NCBI RefSeq assembly: GCF_000757825.1
Contig: NZ_CP009451.1
Coordinates: 2,046,001 to 2,110,000 of the forward strand
From: Cedecea neteri
Lineage (GTDB): Bacteria; Pseudomonadota; Gammaproteobacteria; Enterobacterales; Enterobacteriaceae
Reading direction: 5' to 3'
Length of the DNA stretch: 64,000 nucleotides
Positions 16,277-24,554 of this stretch are shown in pieces. How positions within the stretch are numbered: the stretch's first letter is position 1; every line of letters begins with the position of its first letter. A program made the position numbers and the translations under genes. The notes under the pieces are model-generated. The model was given only the letters and a program-made list of their open reading frames with translations, had not been told where the DNA came from and made no database searches.

Positions 16277-17641
16277 TCAGACAAGAAAGTTGCCAAGCAC
16301 CAGCAGCGCCACCGAAACGTTGATCGCCCCACCGATGCGGGTAGCAATCTGGGCGAACGGCATCAGCGACATACGGTTGCCGGCGGTAAGAATCGCGACG
16401 TCGCCGGTGCCGCCCTGCCCGCTCTGGCAGCAGGAGACGATGGCTACATCGATTGGGTGCATGCCGATCTTTTTCCCGACGAAGAAGCCGGTCGCCACCA
16501 GCGCGCTGACGGTGCTGACGATCACCAGCAGGTTGGTAAGGGTGAAAGCGTCAACCAGCTCGTTCCACGGGGTGATCGCCACGCCGACGGCAAACAGAAT
16601 CGGGTAGGTCACGGCGGTCTGGAAGAATTTATAAACCACCTGAGAACCCGCCAGCATACGTGGGGAAACGCCGTGACAGAGCTTGATCAGCACCGCGACA
16701 AACAGCATGCCGACCGGCGCAGGCAGGCCAATCAGTTTATGCAGCAGCATACCTACCATGTAGAGCAGCACCGCCAGCAGCGCGCCGGAAGCGATAGTGG
16801 TAACGTCCGCTTTGCCGCTAAACAGGGCAGCGGTTTGTTCTTTTTCGCCGCCGTTGGTTTTGCCCGGCATCAGCTCACCTTCACCGGTCAGGTGCGGGAA
16901 GCGTTTACCCAGCTGATTCAGGCAGCCGGAGATAACGATAGCCGTCAGGCTGCCCAGCATCACGATAGGCAGAATGCGCCCCAGCGCTACGCCCTGGTCC
17001 ATATGCAGCAACGTGGCGTAGCCGATAGACAGCGGGATCGCCCCTTCCCCCACGCCCCCGGCCATGATCGGCAGGATCAGGAAGAAGAAGATTTGGAACG
17101 GCTCAAGGCCTAAAGCCAGGCCAACGCCCATGCCGACTACCATGCCCACCACTTCGCCGCACAGCATCGGGAAGAAGATGCGCAGGAAACCCTGAATCAG
17201 CGTGGTGCGGTTCATGCTCATGATGCTGCCGACGATGATGCAGCAGATGTAGAGGTAAAGAATGTTGGTGGATTTATAGAATTTGGTGGTGGACTCCACC
17301 ACCGCATCCGGCAGCAGGCCGTAATACACCAGCGCGGAAGGGATGAAGGTGGCACAGATGGCGGCGGCGCCCATCTTGCCGATCACCGGCAGGCGCTTGC
17401 CAAACTCGCCGCAGGCAAAGCCAAAGAAGGCCAGCGTCGCCACCATCACCACGATATCGCTCGGCAGCTTACCGCCGAGGCAGTCGATGGCGATCAGCGC
17501 CCCGGCCAGCACAAACAGCGGCAGCGGGATGATGCCCACCTTCCAGCTGTCGAGAATATGCCACCAGCGCTCCTTGATCGTCGGCTTATTAATATCAATA
17601 GATTCAGGAATGATGTTGTAGGAATCATCGGTCGTGCTCAT
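16277..17641 (-). CDS. citS: CitS-like citrate carrier, 2-hydroxycarboxylate transporter family
   Basis: About 454 residues from the ATG at 17639-17641, with GGGG just upstream; a TTG 6 bp earlier is a less likely start. The protein is strongly hydrophobic and shows both GGxG signatures of the family's re-entrant loops, GGVGEGAIPLS near residue 196 and QGGTGDVAIL near 415, with the cysteine of SCCQSG next to the second. Family members take up citrate or related acids with sodium ions or protons across the inner membrane. It is the first gene of the cit operon, divergent from citAB. CitS and CitW-type members are not separable here. Confidence 0.9.
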   Translation of the reverse strand: MSTTDDSYNIIPESIDINKPTIKERWWHILDSWKVGIIPLPLFVLAGALIAIDCLGGKLPSDIVVMVATLAFFGFACGEFGKRLPVIGKMGAAAICATFIPSALVYYGLLPDAVVESTTKFYKSTNILYLYICCIIVGSIMSMNRTTLIQGFLRIFFPMLCGEVVGMVVGMGVGLALGLEPFQIFFFLILPIMAGGVGEGAIPLSIGYATLLHMDQGVALGRILPIVMLGSLTAIVISGCLNQLGKRFPHLTGEGELMPGKTNGGEKEQTAALFSGKADVTTIASGALLAVLLYMVGMLLHKLIGLPAPVGMLFVAVLIKLCHGVSPRMLAGSQVVYKFFQTAVTYPILFAVGVAITPWNELVDAFTLTNLLVIVSTVSALVATGFFVGKKIGMHPIDVAIVSCCQSGQGGTGDVAILTAGNRMSLMPFAQIATRIGGAINVSVALLVLGNFLV

Positions 17642-17713
17642 ATTCAAGCCCCTTTTTTAATTTGTCGGGGCAGACTAAAAGATTAAATACCTATGTAATG
17701 TGAGGGATAGCAG

Positions 17714-17760
17714 ATTAAAACCGTTAATTTAAAGGCATCTATGACGTTAATGGTTTTAAT
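17714..17760. promoter_or_regulatory. AT-rich inverted repeat between citS and citA
   Basis: ATTAAAACCGTTAA (17714-17727) and TTAATGGTTTTAAT (17747-17760) are inverted copies matching at 13 of 14 positions, with start-to-start spacing of 33 bp, about three helical turns. CitB/DpiA binds AT-rich sites in such divergent regions, so this is a candidate CitB operator. The rest of the 304-bp gap is AT-rich without another clear motif; a citS promoter must lie in it. Confidence 0.5.
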
Positions 17761-17945
17761 TCCCGCCGTGGTTTTTATGGTTTTTATTCCCAGGCTTAGA
17801 TAAACCTTAAGAGAAGGAAAAAATCGGCTGAAATTGCCGAAAAGTGCCGTTGCGTGAGGTTGTTCAAACTTTCGCTCAAAGCCGCGCAGCCAGCGGTTTA
17901 TAGGTGTTAAGCTGCCGTTTTGCCTCACTGAATACACGCTGGCCT

Positions 17946-19562
17946 ATGAAAGTCTCCTTTCAAATACGCTTATTTATCTATCTGGTTGCTTTCTTTTCCG
18001 TGCTATTTGCCATGCTCGGGACCTATTACTATTTCGACGTTGGCCGCCAGCTTTACCAGGAAATGAGTACCCGGGCGAGAATGCAGGCAGAGGATATTGC
18101 TTTAATTCCTTCGTTGCGGGAATCGGTAGAAAAAAAAGATATTCCGGCGATACACGACTTTATGCAAAAGCTGGTCATCCATAGCGATGCCAGCTTTATC
18201 GTCATCGGCGACGAACACGGCATCCACCTCTACCATTCCGCGCATGCCGACCGGGTGGGCAAAACCCTGGTTGGCGGCGATAACGAAGAGGTGCTGCGGG
18301 GCAAAAGCATCACCACGCTGCGCCAGGGGGGTCTTGGCCTGTCGCTGCGCAGCAAAGCGCCGATATTCGACCAGCACGGCAAAGTGATTGGCATCGTGTC
18401 GGTGGGCTATCTGAAGAGCTACCTGGATGACGTCACGTCCGGCAAGGTGATCAACATCCTGCTGGCGGCGGTGATCCTGCTGCTGGCGCTGTTTGTTTTC
18501 TCCTGGTACTTCACGCGCAGCATCAAAAAGCAGATGTTCTCGCTGGAGCCACGGCAGATCAGCCTGCTGGTGCGCCAGCAAAAAGCGATGATGGAGTCGA
18601 TTTATGAGGGCGTGATCGCCATCGACAGCCGCTCGCAGATCGAGGTGATCAACAAAGCGGCGAAGAAACTGCTTGCCCTGGAACAGCCTTCGCGCGAGAT
18701 CCGCGGCAAGCAAATCTCCGAGGTGATCGAGCCGGTAACGTTTTTTGATCCGCAGGTAATGCTGGCGCGGGATACCCACGATGAAATCTGCGCCTTTAAC
18801 GATCTTAGCGTGCTCGCCAGCCGGGTCCGCATCGAACTTGAGGGCGTTTTGCAGGGCTGGGTTATCACCTTCCGCGACCGTAAAGACATTGATAGCCTGA
18901 GCTTCCAGCTCAGCCAGGTTAAGCGTTACGTGGACAACCTGCGCATCATGCGGCACGAGCAGCTTAATCGCATGGCAACGCTTGCCGGGCTGCTGCATAT
19001 GGCCCGCTACGACGACGCCAAACGCTATATCAAGGCGCAGTCCGAGCACGCGCAGGAAGTGCTGGATTTTGTCTCCGCGCGCTTCTGTTCCGCCACGCTG
19101 TGCGGCCTGCTGCTGGGGAAATATGCCAGAGCACGAGAAAAAGGCGTGTCGCTGGCGTTCGACCCGGCCTGCAGCATGACGAGAATGCCGTCTAACGTGC
19201 CGGAATCCGAGCTGATTTCGATTATTGGTAACCTGCTGGATAACGCCATCGAAGCCACCCAGCGCGCCGAAGGCGAGCACCAGCCGGTGGAAGTTTATAT
19301 CGTGATGAACGACCGGGAGCTGGTTATCGAAGTGGCCGACCACGGCGTCGGCATTGCGCCTGAGCTGCGCGACCACATTTTCACGCCGGGCGTCACCACC
19401 AAAACCCACGGCGACCACGGGCTCGGCCTGCACCTTATCGCCAGCTACGTGGCGCTGGCGAAGGGCACCGTGGAGGTTTCAGACAACCTGCCGAGCGGCA
19501 CCGTGTTCTCGGTATTTATTCCAGACGTTGTCGTTCCGGGGAGCGACCTCAACCCAACGTAA
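17946..19562 (+). CDS. citA: CitA/DpiB-type citrate sensor histidine kinase
   Basis: About 538 residues from the ATG at 17946. A first membrane helix (about 5-25) precedes a periplasmic PAS/CACHE citrate-sensing domain (about 30-170, with HSDASFIVIGDEHGIHLYHS), a second helix near 175-200, a cytoplasmic PAS domain, and a kinase core. The phosphorylated histidine is in RIMRHEQLNRMATLAG; the ATPase boxes are GNLLDNAIEA (N) and DHGLGLHLIASY (G). It senses external citrate and phosphorylates CitB. No strong Shine-Dalgarno is seen, so the start is moderately certain. Divergent from citS. Confidence 0.92.
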   Translation: MKVSFQIRLFIYLVAFFSVLFAMLGTYYYFDVGRQLYQEMSTRARMQAEDIALIPSLRESVEKKDIPAIHDFMQKLVIHSDASFIVIGDEHGIHLYHSAHADRVGKTLVGGDNEEVLRGKSITTLRQGGLGLSLRSKAPIFDQHGKVIGIVSVGYLKSYLDDVTSGKVINILLAAVILLLALFVFSWYFTRSIKKQMFSLEPRQISLLVRQQKAMMESIYEGVIAIDSRSQIEVINKAAKKLLALEQPSREIRGKQISEVIEPVTFFDPQVMLARDTHDEICAFNDLSVLASRVRIELEGVLQGWVITFRDRKDIDSLSFQLSQVKRYVDNLRIMRHEQLNRMATLAGLLHMARYDDAKRYIKAQSEHAQEVLDFVSARFCSATLCGLLLGKYARAREKGVSLAFDPACSMTRMPSNVPESELISIIGNLLDNAIEATQRAEGEHQPVEVYIVMNDRELVIEVADHGVGIAPELRDHIFTPGVTTKTHGDHGLGLHLIASYVALAKGTVEVSDNLPSGTVFSVFIPDVVVPGSDLNPT

Positions 19563-19572
19563 GGCTTTGAGT

Positions 19573-20262
19573 ATGCAAAATGAAATGATTAACGTGCTTA
19601 TCGTGGAGGATGAAAGCGAACTTGCCGCACTCCACGCCGAGCTGATTGATAAGCACCCTCACCTCCACCTGGTCGGGATAGCCAACAGCCTGGCGAGCGC
19701 GCAGCGCCTGATGCTGGAAAAGCAGCCGCAGCTGATCCTGCTGGATAACTACCTGCCGGACGGCAAAGGCATCACGCTGTTTGGCAGCGACCTGCTCAAG
19801 CAGCACGCCTGCTCGGTGATTTTTATCACCGCCGCCAGCGATATGGACACCTGCAGCCAGGCCATTCGCAGCGGGGCGTTTGACTACATCCTCAAGCCGG
19901 TATCGTGGAAGCGCCTCAGCCACTCGCTGGAGCGCTTTGTCCAGTTCAGCCAGCAGCAGCGCGAATGGAAGGTGGTCGATCAGCAGAACGTCGATAAGCT
20001 TTACGAGCTTCAGGCACGAAATGCCCCGCTGGACGCGGGCAGCAAGGGTATCGAGGAAAATACGCTGGAGCTGGTGCAGCGCCTGTTCCGCGAAGGCGAA
20101 GCCCAGCGCTGCTTCTCGGTTGACGACGTGGTCAGCGAAACGCGGCTAAGCAAAACCACCGCCCGCCGCTACCTGGAACACTGCGTTGAGAAAGGCTTTC
20201 TCAGCGTCGAAATGCTGTACGGCAAGATTGGTCATCCTCGCCGCCTGTATAAACGGAGCTAA
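19573..20262 (+). CDS. citB: CitB/DpiA-type response regulator
   Basis: A 229-residue protein: receiver domain (LIVEDE acidic pair near 10-13, phospho-Asp in LILLDNYLPDGKG near 57, Lys in YILKPVSW near 107) followed by a C-terminal helix-turn-helix (CFSVDDVVSETRLSKTTARRYLEH near 180-203). This is the CitB/DcuR subclass. It should activate the cit operon under anaerobic, citrate-rich conditions. The start is 10 bp after citA; the gene ends convergently with aer. Confidence 0.93.
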   Translation: MQNEMINVLIVEDESELAALHAELIDKHPHLHLVGIANSLASAQRLMLEKQPQLILLDNYLPDGKGITLFGSDLLKQHACSVIFITAASDMDTCSQAIRSGAFDYILKPVSWKRLSHSLERFVQFSQQQREWKVVDQQNVDKLYELQARNAPLDAGSKGIEENTLELVQRLFREGEAQRCFSVDDVVSETRLSKTTARRYLEHCVEKGFLSVEMLYGKIGHPRRLYKRS

Positions 20263-20294
20263 GCGAATAGCGCAAACTATCCGCTTTGAACGCC

Positions 20295-21815
20295 TTAGCC
20301 CAGAACCGTGACCGCATCCTGCAGGCGAGTCGCGCGGTGTTTAACCATCGCCGACACCTGGGCCCCCTCTTCCACCAGCTCGGCATTTTTCTGCGTGATG
20401 GCGTTCAGTTCAGCCACCGCGCGGGTAATGTCCGCCAGGCCATCCGCCTGCTCAGACGTGGCGTGGCTTATCTGCCCGAGAAGCCGGGTGACGTTCTGCA
20501 CCTGCGCCACGATGTCCTGCATGGTGCGCCCCGCCTCGTGAACCTGCACCGTGCCGGACTGCACCTTGCTGGCGCTGGCGTCAATCAGCTTGCGGATGTC
20601 GTTGGCCGCGCTGGCGCTACGCTGCGCCAGGTTACGTACTTCCCCGGCCACCACGGCAAACCCTTTGCCCTGCTCACCGGCACGGGCCGCTTCCACAGCG
20701 GCATTAAGCGCCAGAATATTGGTCTGGAAAGCGATATCGTTGATCAGGCTGGTGATAGAACCGATGCGCTGGGTGCTGTCGGCAATGTCATCCATGGTGG
20801 TCACCACGGTTTCCATAGCCTGGCCGCCCTGCGCCGCCGCATCACTGGCGGAGCTGGAGAGTTTGTCCGCCGCCGACGCGGTTTCCGAGTTGGTTTGTAC
20901 CGACGCCGCCATCTGGTTCATGGTGGCGACCGTCTGCTGCACGTTGACCACCGTCTGACGGGTACGCTCATTCAGATCGTCGTTTCCTTTCGCCATCGCC
21001 TCGCTGCCGCTGCGCACGTTCGCCACCTGGCTGCTGACGTCGTTTATCAGCCAGCGGCACATCAGCCCAAGCTGGCCGATGGAGCGCAGGATAATGCCGA
21101 TTTCATCGCTGCGCTGAAGGTGCTTCACGCGGTGGCTGTTGCCGGTCGCCACTTCCAGCGCCTGGCGGGCAACGTTTTCCAGCGGGCGAGCAATTTGCCA
21201 TTCCAGCAATGTGCAAGCTAAGGCGGTAAACGCCGCGATGGCGAGCATTTGCAGCGGGCTTTGTCCCAGCACGAACGCCGAGGCCATCAGCAGAATAAAC
21301 AAACCGCTCATTAGCCCACGGATGCGCCAGCGCAAAGATAGCGTGGGCAGTTTGCCGAACAGCCCCTTACGCAGCACCAGCCCTTTATAAATGGTCTTAT
21401 TGCTGCGGCCTTCATTCAGCGCCTTGTAGAGCGGTTCTGCCCCAGCAATTTCTTCCGGCGAGGCCTTGGTGCGAATAGACATATAGCCGGTAGTTTTGCC
21501 GTGACGCACCACCGGTACCGCATTGGCGCGTACCCAGTAATGGTCACCGTTTTTACGGCGGTTCTTCACGATGCCGGTCCACGGTTCGCCCTGCTGGAGG
21601 GTAAACCACATATCGGCAAAGGCCGCCTTTGGCATATCGGGATGCCGCACGAGGTTGTGCGCAGCGCCGCTCAGCTCATGTAGCTGGTAGCCACTGACCT
21701 GCACGAAGGTATCGTTCGCATGCGTGATGTAACTTTTCAGATCGGTGGTGGACATCAGGGTCGTATCGTCATCAAGCGTGTATTCACGCTGGGTGACCGG
21801 CACATGGGCGGACAT
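20295..21815 (-). CDS. aer: Aer, aerotaxis receptor
   Basis: A 506-residue chemoreceptor. The N-terminal FAD-binding PAS domain (about 15-120) includes [16 protein letters not shown] and [11 protein letters not shown]; a single hydrophobic hairpin near 170-210 anchors it; a HAMP-like linker and a methyl-accepting-type signalling domain follow, with the hairpin tip [21 protein letters not shown]. Aer senses redox state of the electron transport chain and steers the cell through CheA/CheW. A strong AAAGGGAG lies before the ATG. In E. coli aer lies beside patA; here about 8 kb with proP and an ABC operon separate them. Confidence 0.94.
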   Translation of the reverse strand: MSAHVPVTQREYTLDDDTTLMSTTDLKSYITHANDTFVQVSGYQLHELSGAAHNLVRHPDMPKAAFADMWFTLQQGEPWTGIVKNRRKNGDHYWVRANAVPVVRHGKTTGYMSIRTKASPEEIAGAEPLYKALNEGRSNKTIYKGLVLRKGLFGKLPTLSLRWRIRGLMSGLFILLMASAFVLGQSPLQMLAIAAFTALACTLLEWQIARPLENVARQALEVATGNSHRVKHLQRSDEIGIILRSIGQLGLMCRWLINDVSSQVANVRSGSEAMAKGNDDLNERTRQTVVNVQQTVATMNQMAASVQTNSETASAADKLSSSASDAAAQGGQAMETVVTTMDDIADSTQRIGSITSLINDIAFQTNILALNAAVEAARAGEQGKGFAVVAGEVRNLAQRSASAANDIRKLIDASASKVQSGTVQVHEAGRTMQDIVAQVQNVTRLLGQISHATSEQADGLADITRAVAELNAITQKNAELVEEGAQVSAMVKHRATRLQDAVTVLG

Positions 21816-21906
21816 AGCAACTCCCTTTGAGAGGTTATCCAGATGTTAATGCTTTGGTGGTATGCATGTTATTTCGGCGGGATGAAATTTTACTTTAGTT
21901 TAAAAA

Positions 21907-21922
21907 TTTGATATTGATCACA
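21907..21922. promoter_or_regulatory. CRP-like site upstream of proP
   Basis: TTTGA-TATTGA-TCACA matches the CRP half-sites TGTGA/TCACA at 9 of 10 positions with the correct 6-bp spacer. E. coli proP promoter P1 is repressed by CRP. The surrounding 304-bp gap (21816-22119) is AT-rich and should hold the proP and aer promoters; nothing else is clear. Confidence 0.65.
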
Positions 21923-22119
21923 GTTCTAAGTATTAGCCACATAATTTATGAGACTAGCTTAAGCATTACATTTCACATAGTTTCAATTGGTTATTACTTT
22001 TCACTTCGCTTTATTGCCGCCTCATCTGAGTGCTGCAGTTTTCGCCAGCGCTTCTTGCGCGGCGCACTACACTTACAGAGGGAATTTTTACCCCCGCAAG
22101 GAAAACACGAGGATAAAAG

Positions 22120-23625
22120 ATGCTAAAAAGGAAAAAGAAAGTCAGACCGATCAAGGTCAGTGACGTCACTATCATTGACGATGCGCGTCTGAAAAAAGCC
22201 ATCACTGCCGCTTCACTCGGCAACGCGATGGAATGGTTTGATTTTGGTGTTTACGGTTTTGTTGCTTACGCACTAGGTAAAGTCTTCTTCCCGGATGCCA
22301 GTCCGAGCGTTCAGATGATCGCCGCGCTGGGGACCTTCTCTGTTCCTTTCCTGATTCGTCCACTGGGCGGCCTGTTCTTCGGGATGCTAGGGGATAAATA
22401 CGGTCGTCAGAAAATCCTGGCTATCACCATCGTCATCATGTCGCTCAGTACGTTTGCTATCGGGCTGATTCCGTCCTATGCCACCATCGGCATCTGGGCA
22501 CCTATCCTGCTGCTGCTGGCCAAAATGGCTCAGGGCTTCTCGGTAGGCGGCGAATACACCGGGGCCTCTATCTTCGTGGCGGAGTACTCGCCTGACCGTA
22601 AGCGCGGCTTTATGGGCAGCTGGCTGGACTTCGGTTCGATTGCCGGGTTCGTCTGCGGCGCGGGCGTGGTGGTGCTTATCACCGCTATCGTCGGCGAAGA
22701 GAACTTCCTCGACTGGGGCTGGCGTATTCCGTTCTTCCTCGCGCTGCCGCTAGGCATCATCGGCCTCTACCTGCGCCACGCGCTGGAAGAAACTCCGGCG
22801 TTCCAGCAGCACGTTGAGAAAATGGAGCAGGGCGATCGCGAAGGTCTGGCAGACGGTCCAAAAGTTTCGTTCAAAGAGATTGCCACCAAGCACTGGCGCA
22901 GCCTGCTGGTCTGTATTGGCATTGTTATCTCGACCAACGTCACCTACTACATGCTGCTGACCTACATGCCGAGCTATCTTTCGCATAACCTGCATTATTC
23001 GGAAGAGCACGGGGTGCTGATCATCATCGCCATTATGGTGGGGATGCTGTTCGTTCAGCCGATGATTGGCCTGCTGAGCGACCGCTTTGGCCGTCGGCCG
23101 TTTATCCTGCTGGGCAGTCTCGGCCTGTTCCTGCTGTCGATTCCGGCCTTTATGCTGATTAACAGCGGCGTGATTGGGCTGATCTTTGCCGGATTGCTGA
23201 CCCTGGCGGTGGTGCTGAACTTCTTTATCGGCGTGATGGCCTCCACGCTGCCGGCGATGTTCCCGACCCATATCCGCTACAGCGCCCTGGCTAGCGCCTT
23301 TAATATTTCGGTGCTGATTGCGGGCGTGACGCCAACGGTTGCCGCATGGCTGGTGGAAACCACCCAGAACCTGATGATGCCGGCTTACTACCTGATGGTG
23401 GTGGCGGTTATCGGCTTTATCACCGCTGTCACCATGAAAGAAACCGCCAATAAACCGCTGAAAGGCGCGACGCCGGCGGCATCGGACATTGCGGAAGCGC
23501 GTGAAATTGTTCAGGAGCACCACGACAATATCGAGCAGAAAATTGAGGACCTGGATAAGGAAATCGAAGATCTGCAGGCGAAGCGTGCCCTGCTGGTGGA
23601 TCAGCACCCGAGGATTAACGAGTAG
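22120..23625 (+). CDS. proP: ProP, osmosensory proline/glycine betaine transporter
   Basis: A 501-residue MFS symporter very close to E. coli ProP along its whole length (LKKAITAASLGNAMEWFDFG, the loop motif GDKYGRQK, VGGEYTGASIFVAEY). Twelve membrane segments are followed by the ProP-specific C-terminal extension, a heptad-repeat coiled coil (NIEQKIEDLDKEIEDLQAKR, about 467-486) that tunes osmotic activation. It imports proline, betaine and ectoine with protons when osmolality rises. In E. coli proP is elsewhere; here it lies next to aer, so it may be relocated or a second copy. Confidence 0.95.
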   Translation: MLKRKKKVRPIKVSDVTIIDDARLKKAITAASLGNAMEWFDFGVYGFVAYALGKVFFPDASPSVQMIAALGTFSVPFLIRPLGGLFFGMLGDKYGRQKILAITIVIMSLSTFAIGLIPSYATIGIWAPILLLLAKMAQGFSVGGEYTGASIFVAEYSPDRKRGFMGSWLDFGSIAGFVCGAGVVVLITAIVGEENFLDWGWRIPFFLALPLGIIGLYLRHALEETPAFQQHVEKMEQGDREGLADGPKVSFKEIATKHWRSLLVCIGIVISTNVTYYMLLTYMPSYLSHNLHYSEEHGVLIIIAIMVGMLFVQPMIGLLSDRFGRRPFILLGSLGLFLLSIPAFMLINSGVIGLIFAGLLTLAVVLNFFIGVMASTLPAMFPTHIRYSALASAFNISVLIAGVTPTVAAWLVETTQNLMMPAYYLMVVAVIGFITAVTMKETANKPLKGATPAASDIAEAREIVQEHHDNIEQKIEDLDKEIEDLQAKRALLVDQHPRINE

Positions 23626-23629
23626 TTTT

Positions 23630-23666
23630 CCCCTCACCCTAACCCTCTCCCCGTGAGGGAGAGGGG
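23630..23666. repeat. REP-like palindrome downstream of proP
   Basis: CCCCTCACCCTAACCC followed by CTCTCCCCGTGAGGGAGAGG forms a stem just after the proP stop. It is a single palindrome of the kind paired at 7661, 31427, 34468 and 47021. Confidence 0.85.
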
Positions 23667-23689
23667 ATGAATAGAGAGCTCTCACCTGC

Positions 23690-24090
23690 GCGTGGGGGCC
23701 TTTTTTTGCTCTTTTTCCAGCTCTGCCTCTTCGTGGCAAATATCCACGATAATGCAGAGCCAGATAGGGTTCCGTTCACTTCCAGAGCTGCTTCATATGT
23801 AGCCCCCGCATCGGTGAACGACTCGGGGAAATCACCGTCATTTCCCCGAGACCCCGGACTCCCGGCCAAATAAATCGACCGCTGAAGCGGCAGACCTCCG
23901 TTTTATCTCCCAGTCCTGGGTCGGCTGAGATGCGTTCCCGACGCTCTCAGCCTCCGGCCGTTCCCGACGCCCGGACCCTGGCCAGTCGGAGAGAAAACGG
24001 AGGCGATTTAAGCCGGAACCGAGCCTTGCTTTTCATCCGCAGCTACTCGAAACGTTAACGTTGCTGTAAGCCCTACAGCTACGCCCTTGT
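23690..24090. repeat. GC-rich intergenic repeat block with hairpins
   Basis: No gene is supported here. The block contains a perfect 11-bp inverted repeat, CTCGGGGAAAT / ATTTCCCCGAG (23822-23832 and 23840-23850), and an 18-bp sequence (24004-24021) also present at 7625-7642 near the IS110 element. Short open frames across it are repeat-derived. Its closeness to the next repeat suggests a composite intergenic mosaic element. Confidence 0.6.
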
Positions 24091-24323
24091 TCCCGGCTCT
24101 CATCGCCCCCGGTTATGACCCAACTCAGGCGGGGTTGAGCTGCCGGGAGCAGCGAAAGAGAGCGATCGTCGGGAACGAATCGCGAACGACCCCGAATGTT
24201 TGGGTGATAGCCGGTGGGTTTACCGCTTCAGCGGCGATGAGCTCGCCGGGCGCCGGGGCTGTTCGGGGGATGGCGTTATCCCCCGGACACGTTCACCGTG
24301 CTCTGAACGTACAGGGAAAAATA
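24091..24323. repeat. Long intergenic repeat, copy A
   Basis: 24091-24300 is identical base for base to 47131-47340 (210 bp) and diverges after that. It contains the nested palindromic stretches GCCGGTGGGTTTACCGC and GGGGGATGGCGTTATCCCCC. Open frames through it (ending in proteins with VWVIAGGF) are repeated in all copies and are probably spurious. The remaining 230 bp to the ABC operon (24324-24554) are AT-rich and presumably hold its promoter; I see no clear motif. Confidence 0.9.
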
Positions 24324-24554
24324 GATCTGCGGGTGAACGGAACCTTAGCCGACCCTGCATAATCGAGACCATTTCTAGAGACGGAGTAATCCTCCCTGAA
24401 GGCGACCCCGCCTCAAGTTTTCATCACTTTATCGCATTGGATATATCGTATATTTATATGCAAAGCGCAATTTTGACTTTGTGAATTGAGATAACTCACC
24501 TAACGTAAATACACAGAGAAAAACCGATAAAAAACACCATTACAGGGTACACAC

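Noticed and set aside
17683..17937. Minus-strand open frame of 84 codons in the citS-citA gap
   Set aside because: It covers the divergent promoter region, overlaps the inverted repeat, has no recognisable domain and no convincing start.
18102..19433. Long antisense open frames such as those opposite citA, citF (11821-12537) and fadH (40145-41230)
   Set aside because: They lie entirely opposite well-supported genes and show the His/Arg/Gln-rich composition of antisense frames in high-GC coding DNA.
23688..23873. Open frame of 68 codons after proP
   Set aside because: It lies in repeat sequence containing an 11-bp perfect inverted repeat, with no homology I can see.
24087..24375. Open frame giving a 91-residue protein with VWVIAGGF, also at 47121-47375 and 8874-9284
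   Set aside because: The frame runs through the long intergenic repeat and is open only because the copies are the same sequence. There is no ribosome site, and the composition follows the GC-rich palindromes.
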